This document shows positions 19,040 through 29,159 of a stretch of 64,000 bases of DNA, piece after piece (the stretch's first letter is position 1; every line of letters begins with the position of its first letter). This DNA is from Corynebacterium lactis (GTDB lineage: Bacteria > Actinomycetota > Actinomycetes > Mycobacteriales > Mycobacteriaceae). A program made the translations under genes and the position numbers. The notes under the pieces were generated by a model. That model saw only the letters and a program-made list of their open reading frames with translations, was not told the DNA's origin and made no database searches. Location: NCBI RefSeq assembly GCF_900519355.1, contig NZ_ULHE01000001.1, positions 186,001 to 250,000 on the forward strand. The letters run 5' to 3'.

Positions 19040-19576
19040 ATGTCACGTATTGGTAAGAACCCTGTTGTCGTTCCGAGCAACGTCACCGCCTCGGTCAACG
19101 GCCAGGACGTCACCGTCAAGGGCCCGAAGGGCGAGCTGTCCCTCACTGTTCCGGCTCCGATCGCAGTCGAGCTGAAGGACGGCGAGATTGTTGTCACCCG
19201 TCCGGATGACAACCGCAAGAACCGCTCCCTGCACGGCCTGTCCCGTTCGCTGATCAACAACCTCGTTGTCGGCGTTACCGAGGGCTACCTCATCAAGATG
19301 GAAATCTTCGGTGTTGGTTACCGTGTCGCCAAGAAGGGCAAGGACCTCGAGTTCTCCCTCGGCTACTCGCACCCCGTTCTGATCGAAGCACCGGAAGGTA
19401 TCACCTTCGAGGTGGACGGCACCACCAAGCTGTCCATCGCAGGTATCGATAAGCAGAAGGTCGGACAGATCGCCGCTGTTATCCGTCGCCTCCGTAAGGA
19501 CGATCCTTACAAGGGCAAGGGTATCCGCTACGAGGGCGAGCAGATCCGCCGCAAGGTCGGAAAGACGGGTAAGTAA
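19040..19576 (+). CDS. rplF: 50S ribosomal protein L6
   Basis: The product is 178 aa with the duplicated L6 fold, MSRIGKNPV at the start and [21 protein letters not shown] at the end. It lies near the factor-binding site. Its last base starts rplR (TAATG). Confidence 0.98.
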   Translation: MSRIGKNPVVVPSNVTASVNGQDVTVKGPKGELSLTVPAPIAVELKDGEIVVTRPDDNRKNRSLHGLSRSLINNLVVGVTEGYLIKMEIFGVGYRVAKKGKDLEFSLGYSHPVLIEAPEGITFEVDGTTKLSIAGIDKQKVGQIAAVIRRLRKDDPYKGKGIRYEGEQIRRKVGKTGK

Positions 19577-19974
19577 TGAGCAACACCAACGAAAAGCGCC
19601 TCCCGGTAGGCAAGGACATTTCGACTCGTCGTCGTATCGCCCGCGCCCGCCGTCACGCACGTCTGCGCAAGAACGTCCGCGGCACCTCCGAGGCACCGCG
19701 CCTCGTCGTGCACCGTTCCTCGCGCCACATGACCGCCCAGGTTATCGACGACACCGTCGGCCGTACCCTGGCTGCTGCTTCCACCCTGGACGCAGAGCTC
19801 CGTGGCTTCGAGGGCGACAAGAAGGCCAAGGCCGCCAAGGTCGGCGAGCTGGTTGCTGCACGCGCCAAGGAAGCTGGCATCGAGAAGGTCGTCTTCGACC
19901 GCGGTGGTTACCAGTACCACGGCCGTGTTGCCGCTCTGGCTGAGGCCGCACGCGAAGGTGGCCTGAAGTTCTAA
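19576..19974 (+). CDS. rplR: 50S ribosomal protein L18
   Basis: The product is 132 aa. The conserved region [20 protein letters not shown] and [24 protein letters not shown] identify L18, a 5S rRNA binder. It overlaps the rplF stop by one base. Confidence 0.98.
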   Translation: MSNTNEKRLPVGKDISTRRRIARARRHARLRKNVRGTSEAPRLVVHRSSRHMTAQVIDDTVGRTLAAASTLDAELRGFEGDKKAKAAKVGELVAARAKEAGIEKVVFDRGGYQYHGRVAALAEAAREGGLKF

Positions 19975-20011
19975 TGAAGCGCACTTACAAGTCCAACGGA
20001 AGGAATGCGTG

Positions 20012-20626
20012 ATGTCGGAACGCGATAAGCGCGAAGGCGGACGTGACTCCGCTGACAACAAGAACAACAACCGTCGTGGTGGCCGCGACAACCGTCGCCA
20101 GCAGGACGAGCGTTCGCAGTACACCGAGCGCGTAGTTACCATCAACCGAGTTTCCAAGGTCGTCAAGGGTGGTCGTCGCTTCAGCTTCACCGCACTTGTC
20201 ATCGTCGGTGACGGCGAGGGCATGGTCGGCGTCGGCTACGGCAAGGCCAAGGAAGTTCCGGCAGCTATCCAGAAGGGTGCTGAAGAGGCTCGCAAGAACT
20301 TCTTCCGCGTCCCAATGATCGCTGGCACCATCACCCACCCGGTCCAGGGTGAGACCGCCGCCGGCATCGTGCTGCTGCGTCCGGCCGCTCCGGGTACCGG
20401 TCTGATCGCCGGTGGCGCCGTGCGTCCGGTCCTCGAGTGCGCAGGCGTCCAGGACGTCCTGTCCAAGTCGCTCGGCACCAACAACGCCATCAACGTTGTT
20501 CACGCAACCGTTGATGCCCTCAAGCAGCTGGTTCGCCCTGAAGAGGTCGCTGCCCGCCGTGGCAAGTCCCTCGAAGAGGTCGCTCCGGCCCGTATGCTGC
20601 GCGCTCGCGCAGGACAGGGAGCGTGA
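20012..20626 (+). CDS. rpsE: 30S ribosomal protein S5
   Basis: The product is 204 aa. The N-terminus is a charged Arg/Asn/Asp extension, followed by the S5 double-stranded RNA-binding fold ([19 protein letters not shown]) and [19 protein letters not shown]5 helps set decoding accuracy. The ATG at 20012 has GGAAGGA seven bases upstream; a GTG at 20009 is also in frame. Confidence 0.97.
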   Translation: MSERDKREGGRDSADNKNNNRRGGRDNRRQQDERSQYTERVVTINRVSKVVKGGRRFSFTALVIVGDGEGMVGVGYGKAKEVPAAIQKGAEEARKNFFRVPMIAGTITHPVQGETAAGIVLLRPAAPGTGLIAGGAVRPVLECAGVQDVLSKSLGTNNAINVVHATVDALKQLVRPEEVAARRGKSLEEVAPARMLRARAGQGA

Positions 20627-20631
20627 TTTTC

Positions 20632-20817
20632 ATGGCACTGAAGATTACCCAGGTCCGTGGTACCGCTGGTACCAAGCAGAATCAGAAGGATTCGCTGCGC
20701 ACCCTCGGTCTGAAGCGCCGTCACCAGTCCGTCGTCCGTCCGGATACCCCGGCTGTGCGCGGTCTCGTGAACGTTGTGCGTCACATGGTCGAGGTTGAAG
20801 AAGTAGCGGGGGAGTAG
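20632..20817 (+). CDS. rpmD: 50S ribosomal protein L30
   Basis: The product is 61 aa, short-type bacterial L30, from ATG 20632 ([18 protein letters not shown]). AGGGAG lies at 20616-20621. A longer start at 20623 would overlap rpsE and is less likely. It lies seven bases upstream of rplO. Confidence 0.96.
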   Translation: MALKITQVRGTAGTKQNQKDSLRTLGLKRRHQSVVRPDTPAVRGLVNVVRHMVEVEEVAGE

Positions 20818-20824
20818 GTAAACC

Positions 20825-21271
20825 ATGAGCGAACCAATTAAGCTCCACGACTTGGCCCCGGCTCCGGGCGCCAAGAAGGATAAGACTCGCGTCGGCCGCG
20901 GTGAGGCTTCCAAGGGTAAGACCGCTGGTCGCGGCACCAAGGGCACCAAGGCCCGCAAGCAGGTTTCGGCTGCCTTCGAGGGTGGCCAGATGCCGATTCA
21001 CATGCGCCTGCCGAAGCTGAAGGGCTTCAAGAACCCGGCGAAGGTCACCTACCAGGTGGTCAACGTCTCGGATCTCGAGCGCCTGTTCCCGAACGGTGGC
21101 GACGTCACCGTTGCAGACCTGGTTGCCAAGGGCGCTGTTCGCGCCAACCAGCCGGTCAAGGTCCTCGGCGATGGCGACATCAACGTCGCCGTCAAGGTCA
21201 CCGCAACCAAGTTCTCGGGCTCCGCGAAGTCCAAGATCGAGGCCGCTGGTGGTTCTGTCACCGAGGCTTAA
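20825..21271 (+). CDS. rplO: 50S ribosomal protein L15
   Basis: The product is 148 aa with the basic Gly/Lys-rich N-terminal arm ([19 protein letters not shown]) that penetrates 23S rRNA and the globular C-terminus. It is last gene of this unit; secY normally follows, but here a terminator and the bioWF gene intervene. Confidence 0.97.
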   Translation: MSEPIKLHDLAPAPGAKKDKTRVGRGEASKGKTAGRGTKGTKARKQVSAAFEGGQMPIHMRLPKLKGFKNPAKVTYQVVNVSDLERLFPNGGDVTVADLVAKGAVRANQPVKVLGDGDINVAVKVTATKFSGSAKSKIEAAGGSVTEA

Positions 21272-21309
21272 TTTCGGGTAATGCTCGCTCGACGGGCGCC
21301 TGAAGTGAC

Positions 21310-21357
21310 AAAACGGGCCGCGTACACTCAGTTCGCTGAGGTACGCGGCCCGTTTTT
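21310..21357. terminator. bidirectional terminator between rplO and bioWF
   Basis: AAAACGGGCCGCGTAC and GTACGCGGCCCGTTTTT form a stem of at least 15 bp around ACTCAGTTCGCTGAG, which itself folds. The flanking A- and T-runs allow it to work for both convergent units. Confidence 0.95.
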
Positions 21358-21404
21358 GTTTCCGCCGCCGTGAGCGGGTACGCGGGCATGCACTGCGCGT
21401 CTTC

Positions 21405-23294
21405 CTAGATGAGGCCGAGGTCCTTCAGCTCGCGGCCGAGCCGTGCGATGTCCGCTTCGTCGTGCCGTGCGGTCACGGTCAGACGCAGCATCGCCTCGCC
21501 CCGAGCCACGGTCGGATAACGGATTGCGGGGATGAAAATCCCCCTCTCCGCGAGTGCTGCCGAGACGTCCATCGCCCGCGCCTCGTCACCCACCGGCAGC
21601 GGGAGGATGGCGCTCGCGGCGGCGTCCTCCGAAAGCCCCAGGAGGGCGCGAACCGCCGTGATGTTTTCCCGCAGCCGCTTACCGACGATACCGCCACGCA
21701 ACTGGTCCAGCGCCGCGCCAATGGCAGCAACGGAGCCGGGATTCATGGACGTGCTGTAGACGAAACTACGCGCCTGGTTGCGCAACAGCGTTGCGACCTC
21801 CGTCGAGCACAGCACATAGCCACCCTCGACGCCCAGTGCCTTGCTGGCGGTTCCGACCAGGATATCGGGTCGCACTCCGAAATGGTTCGCGGTGCCCCGG
21901 CCCATGTCGCCGAGCACACCGACGCCGTGGGCGTCGTCAAGCATGAGCCAGGCCGCGTGGCTGCGGCAGGTGCTCTCGAGGCCGGGCACGTCGATGACCT
22001 CGCCGGACATGGAGAACACGGCGTCGGAGATGACCAGCTTGTGGCGTGCGGTGGAGGACGACAGGGCCGCATGGAGGGCCACGTAGTCTAGGTGCGGAAA
22101 GACGGTGACGCGGGCGCGGGCGGCGCGGCAGCCGTCGATGATGGAGGCGTGGTTGCCGGCGTCGGAGAAAATTTCCACGTCAGCGCCGGCGATCGCGGCG
22201 ATGGTGGAGTGGTTGGCCTGGTAGCCGGTGGAGAAGAGGACCGCGTCGTCGAATTCGAAGAAGCTCGCAAGTTCGCGTTCGAGTTCGGCGTGAATGCTGG
22301 TGCCGGTGGTGAGCCTGGAGCCGCCGGAGCCGGTCCCCAGTCTCCTGGTTGCCGCGACGGCGGCCTCAATGAGGGCGTCATGCGTCGACAGGCCCAGGTA
22401 ATCGGAGGAGGAGAACAACAGGTAATCGCGCCCGTCAATGGTGCTGTGCGGGACCTGGGGGCTGGAAAAGGTGCGCAGGCTCCGCGACAGTCCCTCGTCG
22501 GCCCAGGCATCGTTGCGGCGTCGCGCGACGGTGTCAAGGCTCTCCCGAGCGGGCGCCGGAGCCGACTCCGCGCTCACCGGGGGCAGAGCCGACAGGTCGA
22601 TCTTGACCGGTTGATTCTCGAGGTAGTCGGTCAGCGACTCAATATCGGTGCCGGGCGCCACAATGAATATTCGCGTGCCGAGCTTCCCGCCCGCCGCCTT
22701 GATGTTCGGAATCCGGTAGAACCGCTTGCCGACGGCCGCATAGCCCTTGGTGTAGAACGGGTCGTCGGAAAGGCAGATTTCCGCGAGGATCCCCGGGGCG
22801 CTAGCAACCTTCGAGGCCAAGATGATGGCCTCGTGAAAATGATCCTTGCCGCAGTCGGAGGCGGGGTGCTCGACGGCGTCGAAGGTGGACACTCGGACGC
22901 CGCGGGCGGGGTCCGAGTCCAGTCTCTGCCCGGTATCGGCGTCGATGATGGCGGCGCCACGAAGACCCGTGAGGGTGTAGGCCAGCCGCACGGCCTCGTC
23001 GGCGGCGGTGATGCCGGATTCTTGCAGCAGGGCCGTGATCAGCTCTCGGGCTGAAGCGGGCGAGTCGTTGTCGGTCTGGACCGGTTCGAGGACGTCGACG
23101 ATACGGACAGCCTCGTCGTCGATGCGGTCGATCGAGATGGTGATGGTCTCGGCGACGCCTTTGTCGTGTTCGAGGGCGCGCGACGTCATGGAGGCCGCGA
23201 GTTGTGGCAGGTCCTCGGGTGGCGCGAGCCGCTCGGCCCCTGAGATGTGTTGGCCGTCCAGAGCGGAGCGCATGCGGATGCTGTAGGTCGTCAC
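21405..23294 (-). CDS. BioW-BioF fusion: pimelate-CoA ligase plus 8-amino-7-oxononanoate synthase
   Basis: The product is 629 aa. Residues about 1-245 match BioW (6-carboxyhexanoate-CoA ligase): [51 protein letters not shown] and the [13 protein letters not shown] region. After a Pro/Ala-rich linker (about 246-262), the C-terminal 365 residues are BioF, a PLP enzyme with [22 protein letters not shown] and the PLP lysine in [11 protein letters not shown]. The fusion would convert pimelate plus ATP/CoA to pimeloyl-CoA, then add alanine to give KAPA, the first two steps of biotin synthesis. The start is GTG 23294, seven bases after a TAAAGT -10. A BioQ-like palindrome overlaps the promoter. No other bio gene is in the window. 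Confidence 0.92.
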   Translation of the reverse strand: MTTYSIRMRSALDGQHISGAERLAPPEDLPQLAASMTSRALEHDKGVAETITISIDRIDDEAVRIVDVLEPVQTDNDSPASARELITALLQESGITAADEAVRLAYTLTGLRGAAIIDADTGQRLDSDPARGVRVSTFDAVEHPASDCGKDHFHEAIILASKVASAPGILAEICLSDDPFYTKGYAAVGKRFYRIPNIKAAGGKLGTRIFIVAPGTDIESLTDYLENQPVKIDLSALPPVSAESAPAPARESLDTVARRRNDAWADEGLSRSLRTFSSPQVPHSTIDGRDYLLFSSSDYLGLSTHDALIEAAVAATRRLGTGSGGSRLTTGTSIHAELERELASFFEFDDAVLFSTGYQANHSTIAAIAGADVEIFSDAGNHASIIDGCRAARARVTVFPHLDYVALHAALSSSTARHKLVISDAVFSMSGEVIDVPGLESTCRSHAAWLMLDDAHGVGVLGDMGRGTANHFGVRPDILVGTASKALGVEGGYVLCSTEVATLLRNQARSFVYSTSMNPGSVAAIGAALDQLRGGIVGKRLRENITAVRALLGLSEDAAASAILPLPVGDEARAMDVSAALAERGIFIPAIRYPTVARGEAMLRLTVTARHDEADIARLGRELKDLGLI

Positions 23295-23304
23295 AGATGA
23301 AACT

Positions 23305-23317
23305 TTAACACTGTTCA
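23305..23317 (-). promoter_or_regulatory. BioQ-like operator over the bioWF promoter
   Basis: On the minus strand this reads TGAAC-AGT-GTTAA. The published C. glutamicum BioQ operator is, as I recall, TGAAC-N3-GTTAC, so 9 of 10 fixed positions agree. The site overlaps the -10 TAAAGT (23307-23302), which ends seven bases before the GTG, so bioWF would be leaderless and repressible by a TetR-type biotin regulator. Confidence 0.6.
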
Positions 23318-23412
23318 AGTTTTGTGTTGGAAAGCGTTGAGGTGGCGGGGGCCGATGGGGTCTCGGGTCGGGCTTCTGGGGCAAGTGGTACCCGAAAGTG
23401 CTATGCAGTGCG

Positions 23413-23439
23413 TTGAATGTATGCAGACGCTGGTAGACT
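23413..23439 (+). promoter_or_regulatory. candidate secY promoter
   Basis: TTGAAT (23413-23418), 15 bases and TAGACT (23434-23439). The -35 is part of GTTGAATGTAT (23412-23422), similar to elements before rplN and rpsH. The spacer is short. Confidence 0.4.
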
Positions 23440-23515
23440 CTCAACGTCAAACACTGTCAATTTATGGTTCACGGCTCTTGGCGTGGCTTGGCTCGCAGCA
23501 CCGCGGGTGAAGGGG

Positions 23516-23526
23516 CGTCGGCAAGC
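23516..23526 (-). repeat. GCTTGCCGACG 11-mer, copy in the secY leader
   Basis: CGTCGGCAAGC lies nine bases before the secY ribosome binding site in non-coding DNA. It is one of 15 copies. Confidence 0.6.
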
Positions 23527-23546
23527 GTGAACTCGGGAGGATGCAC

Positions 23547-24881
23547 GTGGCTTCCGGATTTATTGCGGCGTTGCGGGATCCCGATTTGCGGAAGAAGATC
23601 CTGTTCACGCTGTTCATGATCATTCTTTACCGAATCGGCGCACAGATTCCGACCCCTGGTATCGACTATCAGCTGGTCAACGCTCAACTGGAGCGGATTT
23701 CCCAGGATCAGTCGAGCGTCTACTCGCTCATTAACCTGTTCTCGGGTGGCGCGCTGCTGCAAATGGCGATTTTCGGCATCGGCATTATGCCCTACATCAC
23801 CGCCTCAATTATCGTGCAGCTGCTCACTGTGGTGATCCCGCACTTCGAACAGCTGAAGAAGGAAGGCCAGTCGGGGCAGACGAAGATGACGCAGTACACG
23901 CGTTATCTCACCGTGGCACTGGCCCTGCTGCAGTCTGCGGGCATCGTTGCTATGGCGGACCGAGGTGCGCTGCTGGGCGGAAACCAGTCGCTGCTGGTTG
24001 CCAACTCGGGCGTCTTCGACATGGTGGTCATGGTCGTCGTGATGACCGCCGGCGCGATCCTGGTCATGTGGATGGGCGAGCTGATCACCGACCGCGGCGT
24101 CGGCAACGGCATGTCGCTACTCATCTTCGCGGGCATCGCTGCCGGCATGCCTGCTCAGGGAGCTAACATTCTGCGCTCCACTAGTGGAGTTATCTTCGCG
24201 ACGGTCATCGTTGCGGTCCTCATCCTCATCGTCGGCGTCATCTTCATCGAGCAGGGGCAGCGCCGCATCCCGGTGCAGTACGCCAAGCGCATGATCGGTC
24301 GCCGCCAGTACGGTGGTTCCTCGACCTACCTGCCGCTGAAGGTCAACCAGGCGGGCGTTATCCCGGTCATCTTCGCCTCCTCCCTGATTTACGTTCCGGT
24401 CCTGATTACTCAGATCGTCCAGTCTGGCCAGGAGAACCCGTCGCTGGATAACTGGTGGCAGCGCAATGTCATCCAGTACCTGATGGCGCCGTCGAGCTGG
24501 CAGTACATCCTGCTCTTCTTCGTGATGATCGTCTTTTTCTCTTTCTTCTACACCTCGGTGCAGTACGACCCGCACGAGCAGGCCGATAACATGAAGAAAT
24601 ACGGCGGATTTATTCCTGGCTTCCGCCCGGGTCGACCGACCGCGGAGTACCTCTCCTACGTCTTGACCAGGCTGCTGTGCGTCGGTTCGCTCTACCTCGG
24701 CATCATCGCCGTCCTGCCGAACTTGGCCCTCGATATGGGGCTTGGCAACGCCAGCGCCGGCACGCGAGGCGGTATGTTTGGAGGTACGGCTCTGCTGATT
24801 CTGGTCAGCGTCGCGCTGACGACGGTGAAGCAGGTTGAAAGCCAAATGATGCAACGTAACTACGAAGGGTTCTTGAAGTAA
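23547..24881 (+). CDS. secY: protein translocase subunit SecY
   Basis: The product is 444 aa with ten membrane segments. Landmarks are [12 protein letters not shown] near the start, [25 protein letters not shown] (plug region), [15 protein letters not shown] and [11 protein letters not shown]. SecY forms the membrane protein-conducting channel with SecE and SecG. The GTG at 23547 was preferred over ATG 23541 because GGGAGG (23535-23540) directly abuts that ATG, leaving no spacing. Its stop overlaps the adk ATG (TAATG). Confidence 0.97.
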   Translation: MASGFIAALRDPDLRKKILFTLFMIILYRIGAQIPTPGIDYQLVNAQLERISQDQSSVYSLINLFSGGALLQMAIFGIGIMPYITASIIVQLLTVVIPHFEQLKKEGQSGQTKMTQYTRYLTVALALLQSAGIVAMADRGALLGGNQSLLVANSGVFDMVVMVVVMTAGAILVMWMGELITDRGVGNGMSLLIFAGIAAGMPAQGANILRSTSGVIFATVIVAVLILIVGVIFIEQGQRRIPVQYAKRMIGRRQYGGSSTYLPLKVNQAGVIPVIFASSLIYVPVLITQIVQSGQENPSLDNWWQRNVIQYLMAPSSWQYILLFFVMIVFFSFFYTSVQYDPHEQADNMKKYGGFIPGFRPGRPTAEYLSYVLTRLLCVGSLYLGIIAVLPNLALDMGLGNASAGTRGGMFGGTALLILVSVALTTVKQVESQMMQRNYEGFLK

Positions 24882-25432
24882 TGCGACTCGTACTAGTAGG
24901 CCCGCCCGGCGCCGGTAAGGGCACCCAGGCTGCAATCCTGTCGGAGAAGCTCGGCGTCCCGCACATCTCCACGGGTGATCTGTTCCGTGCCAACATCGGC
25001 GAGGGCACCCCGCTGGGTATCGAGGCCAAGTCCTACATCGATGCCGGAAACCTGGTCCCGGACGATGTGACGGTTCGCATGGTTGAGTCCCGCCTCGCAG
25101 AGGACGATGCCAAGAACGGCTTCCTCCTCGACGGTTTCCCGCGCACCGTCGGCCAGGCCGGCGAGCTTGAGCGCCTGCTGAATAACCTGGGCACCTCTCT
25201 TGACGCCGTCGTGCAGTTCGACGTCGCCGAGGACGTCGTCGTTGAGCGCATGCTCGCCCGTGGCCGCGCGGACGACACCGAAGAGGTTATTCGCAACCGC
25301 ATGCACGTCTACGAAAACGAGACTGCGCCGCTGCTGGACCACTATGCGGACAAGATTGTCAAGATCGTCGCAGAGGGCACCGTTGAGGAGATCAACGAGC
25401 GCACCATGGCGGAGCTAAACAAGCTCAAGTAG
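24881..25432 (+). CDS. adk: adenylate kinase
   Basis: The product is 183 aa, the short-lid form usual in actinobacteria. The P-loop [10 protein letters not shown], the NMP-binding segment [15 protein letters not shown] and the arginine-rich RGRADD / ETAPLLDHY segments are present. It interconverts AMP, ADP and ATP. It is translationally coupled to secY and followed by a bidirectional terminator. Confidence 0.97.
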   Translation: MRLVLVGPPGAGKGTQAAILSEKLGVPHISTGDLFRANIGEGTPLGIEAKSYIDAGNLVPDDVTVRMVESRLAEDDAKNGFLLDGFPRTVGQAGELERLLNNLGTSLDAVVQFDVAEDVVVERMLARGRADDTEEVIRNRMHVYENETAPLLDHYADKIVKIVAEGTVEEINERTMAELNKLK

Positions 25433-25457
25433 TCGGCTACTGTCCCGACACACGATA

Positions 25458-25500
25458 AACCGCCCCAGTCCCATTCCGAAGAGGAAGGCCTGGGGCGGTT
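25458..25500. terminator. bidirectional terminator between adk and lipoprotein gene
   Basis: AACCGCCCCAG and CTGGGGCGGTT form an 11 bp stem, with an inner ATTCC/GGAAG helix. It serves adk and the convergent lipoprotein gene. Confidence 0.85.
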
Positions 25501-25569
25501 CTGTCTATGTCCGGGCTCTGTTTCATGCAGGCTCTTTCGAGCCCGCATGCCGGTGACGCCAGTTGCCGA

Positions 25570-26154
25570 CTAGCCCTGGTAGGCGCTAACGATCGAGTCG
25601 ATTTCCGGCTGGGCTTGCTCCGGCGCGGTATTGCCGAAGGCGTACTCCTGATAGATGCCCTGCCCCTCGTCGAGAACCATCAGAAACGGAGTGCCGCGGC
25701 TGATACCGCTAAACGCGCGCTTGCCCGGGATGTCCCTGGGGGCGTACTGGTCAACAGATTCGGCAGCTGCGGACATGCGTTCCACTGCCGCTGGGTCCTG
25801 GGCGGTCGTGAGCATTGCAGCCGAACCGGAGGTGGTGCCCATGATGCAGGTGAATCCGTGGAAATTCTCGCTGCCGAAGATGATGGGCATCGCCAGGTCC
25901 GATTCGACGCAGCTGGTGATGCGCTCGCTGACCGGCTGCGGGACGCCGTCTCGCAGCGCCTGCGGCAGAGTTGTCGTTCCGAGGAAATCAGAGCTCGGCG
26001 GGGCCGCGGGATCGGACGGATTGGTAGCGGGCGGGGCCGTCACTGGGGCGGAGGGTTCGGGGTTTCCACCGCAGGCGGCAATGAAGACCAGGGAGCCCGC
26101 CGCGGCGAGGGCGGCCAGCGCGCGTGCGGACACAGAATTCTTCGAAACGTGCAT
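25570..26154 (-). CDS. predicted lipoprotein, function unknown
   Basis: The product is 194 aa. A basic N-terminus and hydrophobic stretch end in the lipobox IAAC with Cys28, then a Pro/Ala/Ser-rich spacer and a roughly 140-residue domain with two Cys (in TSCVES and FTCIMG) that may pair. I do not recognise the domain. It lies between adk and map and is transcribed away from map, with a small palindrome at 26181-26197 between the two starts. Confidence 0.75.
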   Translation of the reverse strand: MHVSKNSVSARALAALAAAGSLVFIAACGGNPEPSAPVTAPPATNPSDPAAPPSSDFLGTTTLPQALRDGVPQPVSERITSCVESDLAMPIIFGSENFHGFTCIMGTTSGSAAMLTTAQDPAAVERMSAAAESVDQYAPRDIPGKRAFSGISRGTPFLMVLDEGQGIYQEYAFGNTAPEQAQPEIDSIVSAYQG

Positions 26155-26180
26155 AGAAGTAGATGGTATGTGACGTCGTC

Positions 26181-26197
26181 CGATAACGGTAGTATCG
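26181..26197. promoter_or_regulatory. palindrome in the lipoprotein-map divergent region
   Basis: CGATA and TATCG flank ACGGTAG, giving a 5 bp inverted repeat that includes TAGTAT (26190-26195), a plausible -10 for map. It may be an operator for one or both divergent genes. Confidence 0.35.
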
Positions 26198-26252
26198 AAG
26201 AATGTGCCTCCCCGGCTCCAAGGTGGGCGCCCCCGAGAGCTAAGGTTTTACC

Positions 26253-27056
26253 GTGATTAGATTCCGTCGTCGCCGTCAGGCCGTTCCCGCACGCACCCCC
26301 GGTGAGCTCGACGCCATGCAGGCCGCCGGTGAGATCGTTGGCCGCGCCCTGCTGGCCTGTCGCGATGCCGCGACGGTAGGCGCGACCACCGCCGACCTCA
26401 ACGAGGTCGCTCACCAGACGATAGTCGATGCTGGCGCTTCGCCTTCCTTCCTGGGGTACGAAGGGTTCCCTGCCTCCATTTGCGCCTCCGTTAATGAGGT
26501 CATCGTCCACGGCATTCCCTCGTCGGACACCGTGCTTGCCGACGGTGACCTGGTCTCTATCGACTGCGGGGCAATCCTCGACGGTTGGCACGGAGATTCT
26601 GCGTTAACCTTCGGCGTCGGCAAGCTGGCTCCGGAGGTGGAAAAGCTAAATATCGCCACGTCCGAGGTTCTCGCCGCCGGGATCGAGGCCATGGTTCCTG
26701 GGGCTCGGCTCACCGATATCTCATACGCTTTGGAGATGGCGACCCGCGACGCGGAGCTGCGCCATGACATCGAGCTGGGGATCGTCGACGGATATGGCGG
26801 GCACGGAATTGGGCGCGAGATGCACATGGACCCCTTCCTCGCCAACGAGGGGAAGCCGGGGCATGGCCCCTATATCCAGGAGGGGTCGGTACTGGCGATT
26901 GAGCCCATGCTGATTCTCGGGGGCGAGTGGGGAAGCGATGAGTTGGACGACGGCTGGACCGTCGTCAGCGCCGACGGCATGCCTGCATCGCACTGGGAGC
27001 ACACGGTTGCGGCTACGGCGTCGGGGCCGCGAATTTTGACCCCGCGCTACGAGTAG
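26253..27056 (+). CDS. map: methionine aminopeptidase, type I
   Basis: The product is 267 aa. The metal ligands of the pita-bread fold are recognisable: Asp in VSIDCGAI and in GWHGDSAL, His in [12 protein letters not shown], Glu in LAIEPM and the final Glu in HWEHTVAA. It removes the initiator Met from new proteins. The GTG at 26253 has TAAGG upstream. It sits between adk and infA as in other actinobacteria. Confidence 0.97.
   Translation: MIRFRRRRQAVPARTPGELDAMQAAGEIVGRALLACRDAATVGATTADLNEVAHQTIVDAGASPSFLGYEGFPASICASVNEVIVHGIPSSDTVLADGDLVSIDCGAILDGWHGDSALTFGVGKLAPEVEKLNIATSEVLAAGIEAMVPGARLTDISYALEMATRDAELRHDIELGIVDGYGGHGIGREMHMDPFLANEGKPGHGPYIQEGSVLAIEPMLILGGEWGSDELDDGWTVVSADGMPASHWEHTVAATASGPRILTPRYE
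26534..26625. repeat. two GCTTGCCGACG 11-mers in opposite orientation within map
   Basis: A plus-strand copy (26534-26544) and a minus-strand copy (26615-26625) lie 70 bases apart inside map. They belong to the dispersed 11-mer set. Confidence 0.55.
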
Positions 27057-27101
27057 GGTGTGTCGTCGAGGCGAAGCAGTGAGGCAAGGTCCGGGGAGAT
27101 T

Positions 27102-27129
27102 TTGCAAAATCGCTGGTCGGGTGTAGAGT
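27102..27129 (+). promoter_or_regulatory. candidate infA promoter
   Basis: TTGCAA (27102-27107), 16 bases and TAGAGT (27124-27129) fit a sigma-A promoter, giving a leader of about 130 bases before infA. Confidence 0.5.
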
Positions 27130-27266
27130 TAGCCGATGGTGTGGAAGCAGTGTCTCCGCAGTCGGGCTTCGGCCTGCGCTAACAGAACGCGAAAGCACCA
27201 TGTAGATAGATGATTTCCCAACTGGTGCCGACATGGTCGGATATCCGCCAGAGAGACGTGGAGGAC

Positions 27267-27488
27267 ATGGCTAAGAAGGAAGGCGCAATTGAGGTTGAGG
27301 GTCGCGTAGTCGAGCCTTTGCCGAACGCGATGTTCCGAGTTGAGCTGGACAACGGGCACAAGGTGCTCGCCCACATCAGTGGCAAGATGCGCCAGCACTA
27401 CATCCGTATTCTCCCGGAAGATCGAGTTGTCGTGGAGCTGTCTCCGTACGACCTCGAGCGTGGGCGAATCGTCTACCGCTACAAGTAA
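27267..27488 (+). CDS. infA: translation initiation factor IF-1
   Basis: The product is 73 aa, a single S1/OB-fold domain with [14 protein letters not shown] and the terminal RGRIVYRYK. It occupies the A-site during initiation. The ATG at 27267 has GGAGG at 27260-27264; the longer frame upstream is not family-like. It precedes the rpsM unit. Confidence 0.98.
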   Translation: MAKKEGAIEVEGRVVEPLPNAMFRVELDNGHKVLAHISGKMRQHYIRILPEDRVVVELSPYDLERGRIVYRYK

Positions 27489-27665
27489 GCCAGATAACTC
27501 CACCGTCCTAGCCGCGTAGCGATCGCGGCGAGACTACCTCCAGCAACGGTGGCTGGAGCCTCTCCACGAAAAGCCAGCGTGGCTCGGCATCCGACCGAGT
27601 CGGCGACGGCCAGGAGGGGATGGCAGTGGAGCAAACCACCGCATCAACCGGAAGGAAACTGCCGT

Positions 27666-28034
<369 letters not shown>

Positions 28035-28037
28035 AAC

Positions 28038-28442
28038 ATGGCAGCTCCGAAGTCCGCACGCGGCCGTCGTACCGGCCGTCGCGTTGTAAAGAAGAACGTG
28101 GCCCAGGGCCACGCATACATCAAGTCCACCTTCAACAACACCATCGTGTCCATCACGGACCCGAAGGGCGCTGTTATCTCGTGGGCATCCTCTGGTCACG
28201 TCGGGTTCAAGGGCTCCCGTAAGTCCACCCCGTTCGCTGCACAGATGGCTGCTGAGAACGCCGCTCGTAAGGCCATGGAGCATGGCATGAAGAAGGTTGA
28301 CGTTTTCGTTAAGGGCCCGGGCTCGGGCCGCGAGACCGCCATCCGTTCCCTCCAGGCCGCCGGCCTCGAGGTGTCCTCGATCTCCGACGTGACTCCGCAG
28401 CCGCACAACGGCTGCCGTCCGGCGAAGCGTCGTCGCGTCTAG
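28038..28442 (+). CDS. rpsK: 30S ribosomal protein S11
   Basis: The product is 134 aa. [21 protein letters not shown] and the terminal [13 protein letters not shown] are conserved S11 features. It sits on the 30S platform near the E-site and follows rpsM by three bases. Confidence 0.98.
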   Translation: MAAPKSARGRRTGRRVVKKNVAQGHAYIKSTFNNTIVSITDPKGAVISWASSGHVGFKGSRKSTPFAAQMAAENAARKAMEHGMKKVDVFVKGPGSGRETAIRSLQAAGLEVSSISDVTPQPHNGCRPAKRRRV

Positions 28443-28466
28443 GAATAGGGTAAGGAGTAAACACTA

Positions 28467-29072
28467 ATGGCCCGTTATACCGGTCCCGCAACCCGTAAGT
28501 CCCGTCGTCTCCGCGTCGACCTCGTCGGCGGCGACATGAACTTCGAGCGTCGCCCCTACCCTCCGGGGCAGGCTGGCCGCGCTCGCATCAAGGAGTCGGA
28601 GTACCTGCTCCAGCTCCAGGAGAAGCAGAAGGCACGTTTCACCTACGGCGTGATGGAGAAGCAGTTCCGTCGCTACTACGCCGAGGCTCACCGTCGCCCG
28701 GGCAAGACTGGCGATAACCTCGTCGTCCTGCTGGAGTCGCGTCTCGACAACGTTGTCTACCGCGCTGGTCTGGCTCGCACCCGCCGCCAGGCTCGTCAGC
28801 TGGTTTCCCACGGCCACTTCACCGTTAACGGTAAGAAGATCAACGTGCCGTCCTTCCAGGTGACCCAGTACGACATCATTGACGTGCGCCCGAAGTCGCA
28901 GAAGATGATCTGGTTCGAAGAGGCACAGGAGAACCTGGTCGACGCTGTCGTCCCGGCATGGCTCCAGGTTGTCCCTGAGTCCCTGCGCATCCTCGTCCAC
29001 CAGACCCCGGAGCGCGCTCAGATCGACATTCCGCTTCAGGAACAGCTGATCGTCGAGTTCTACTCGAAGTAA
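28467..29072 (+). CDS. rpsD: 30S ribosomal protein S4
   Basis: The product is 201 aa, Cys-free S4 with the S4 RNA-binding domain (LESRLDNVVYRAGLARTRRQARQ). S4 starts 30S body assembly and regulates the alpha operon in some bacteria. The stop codon lies in the first copy of an 18-base-period tandem duplication (29065-29099). Confidence 0.98.
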   Translation: MARYTGPATRKSRRLRVDLVGGDMNFERRPYPPGQAGRARIKESEYLLQLQEKQKARFTYGVMEKQFRRYYAEAHRRPGKTGDNLVVLLESRLDNVVYRAGLARTRRQARQLVSHGHFTVNGKKINVPSFQVTQYDIIDVRPKSQKMIWFEEAQENLVDAVVPAWLQVVPESLRILVHQTPERAQIDIPLQEQLIVEFYSK

Positions 29073-29099
29073 TCACTTCACGCGAAGTAACCACTTCAC
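29065..29099 (+). repeat. 18-base-period tandem duplication spanning the rpsD stop
   Basis: CGAAGTAAYCACTTCAC occurs at 29065-29081 and 29083-29099, differing at one base. The first copy includes the end of rpsD and its TAA. ACTTC/GAAGT pairs between the copies can form a small hairpin. Confidence 0.7.
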
Positions 29100-29159
29100 C
29101 TGCATCCATTCATTCCCTATGGCGTCATATAGCGGTCGCCACCTGGAGGATTTTCGAAC

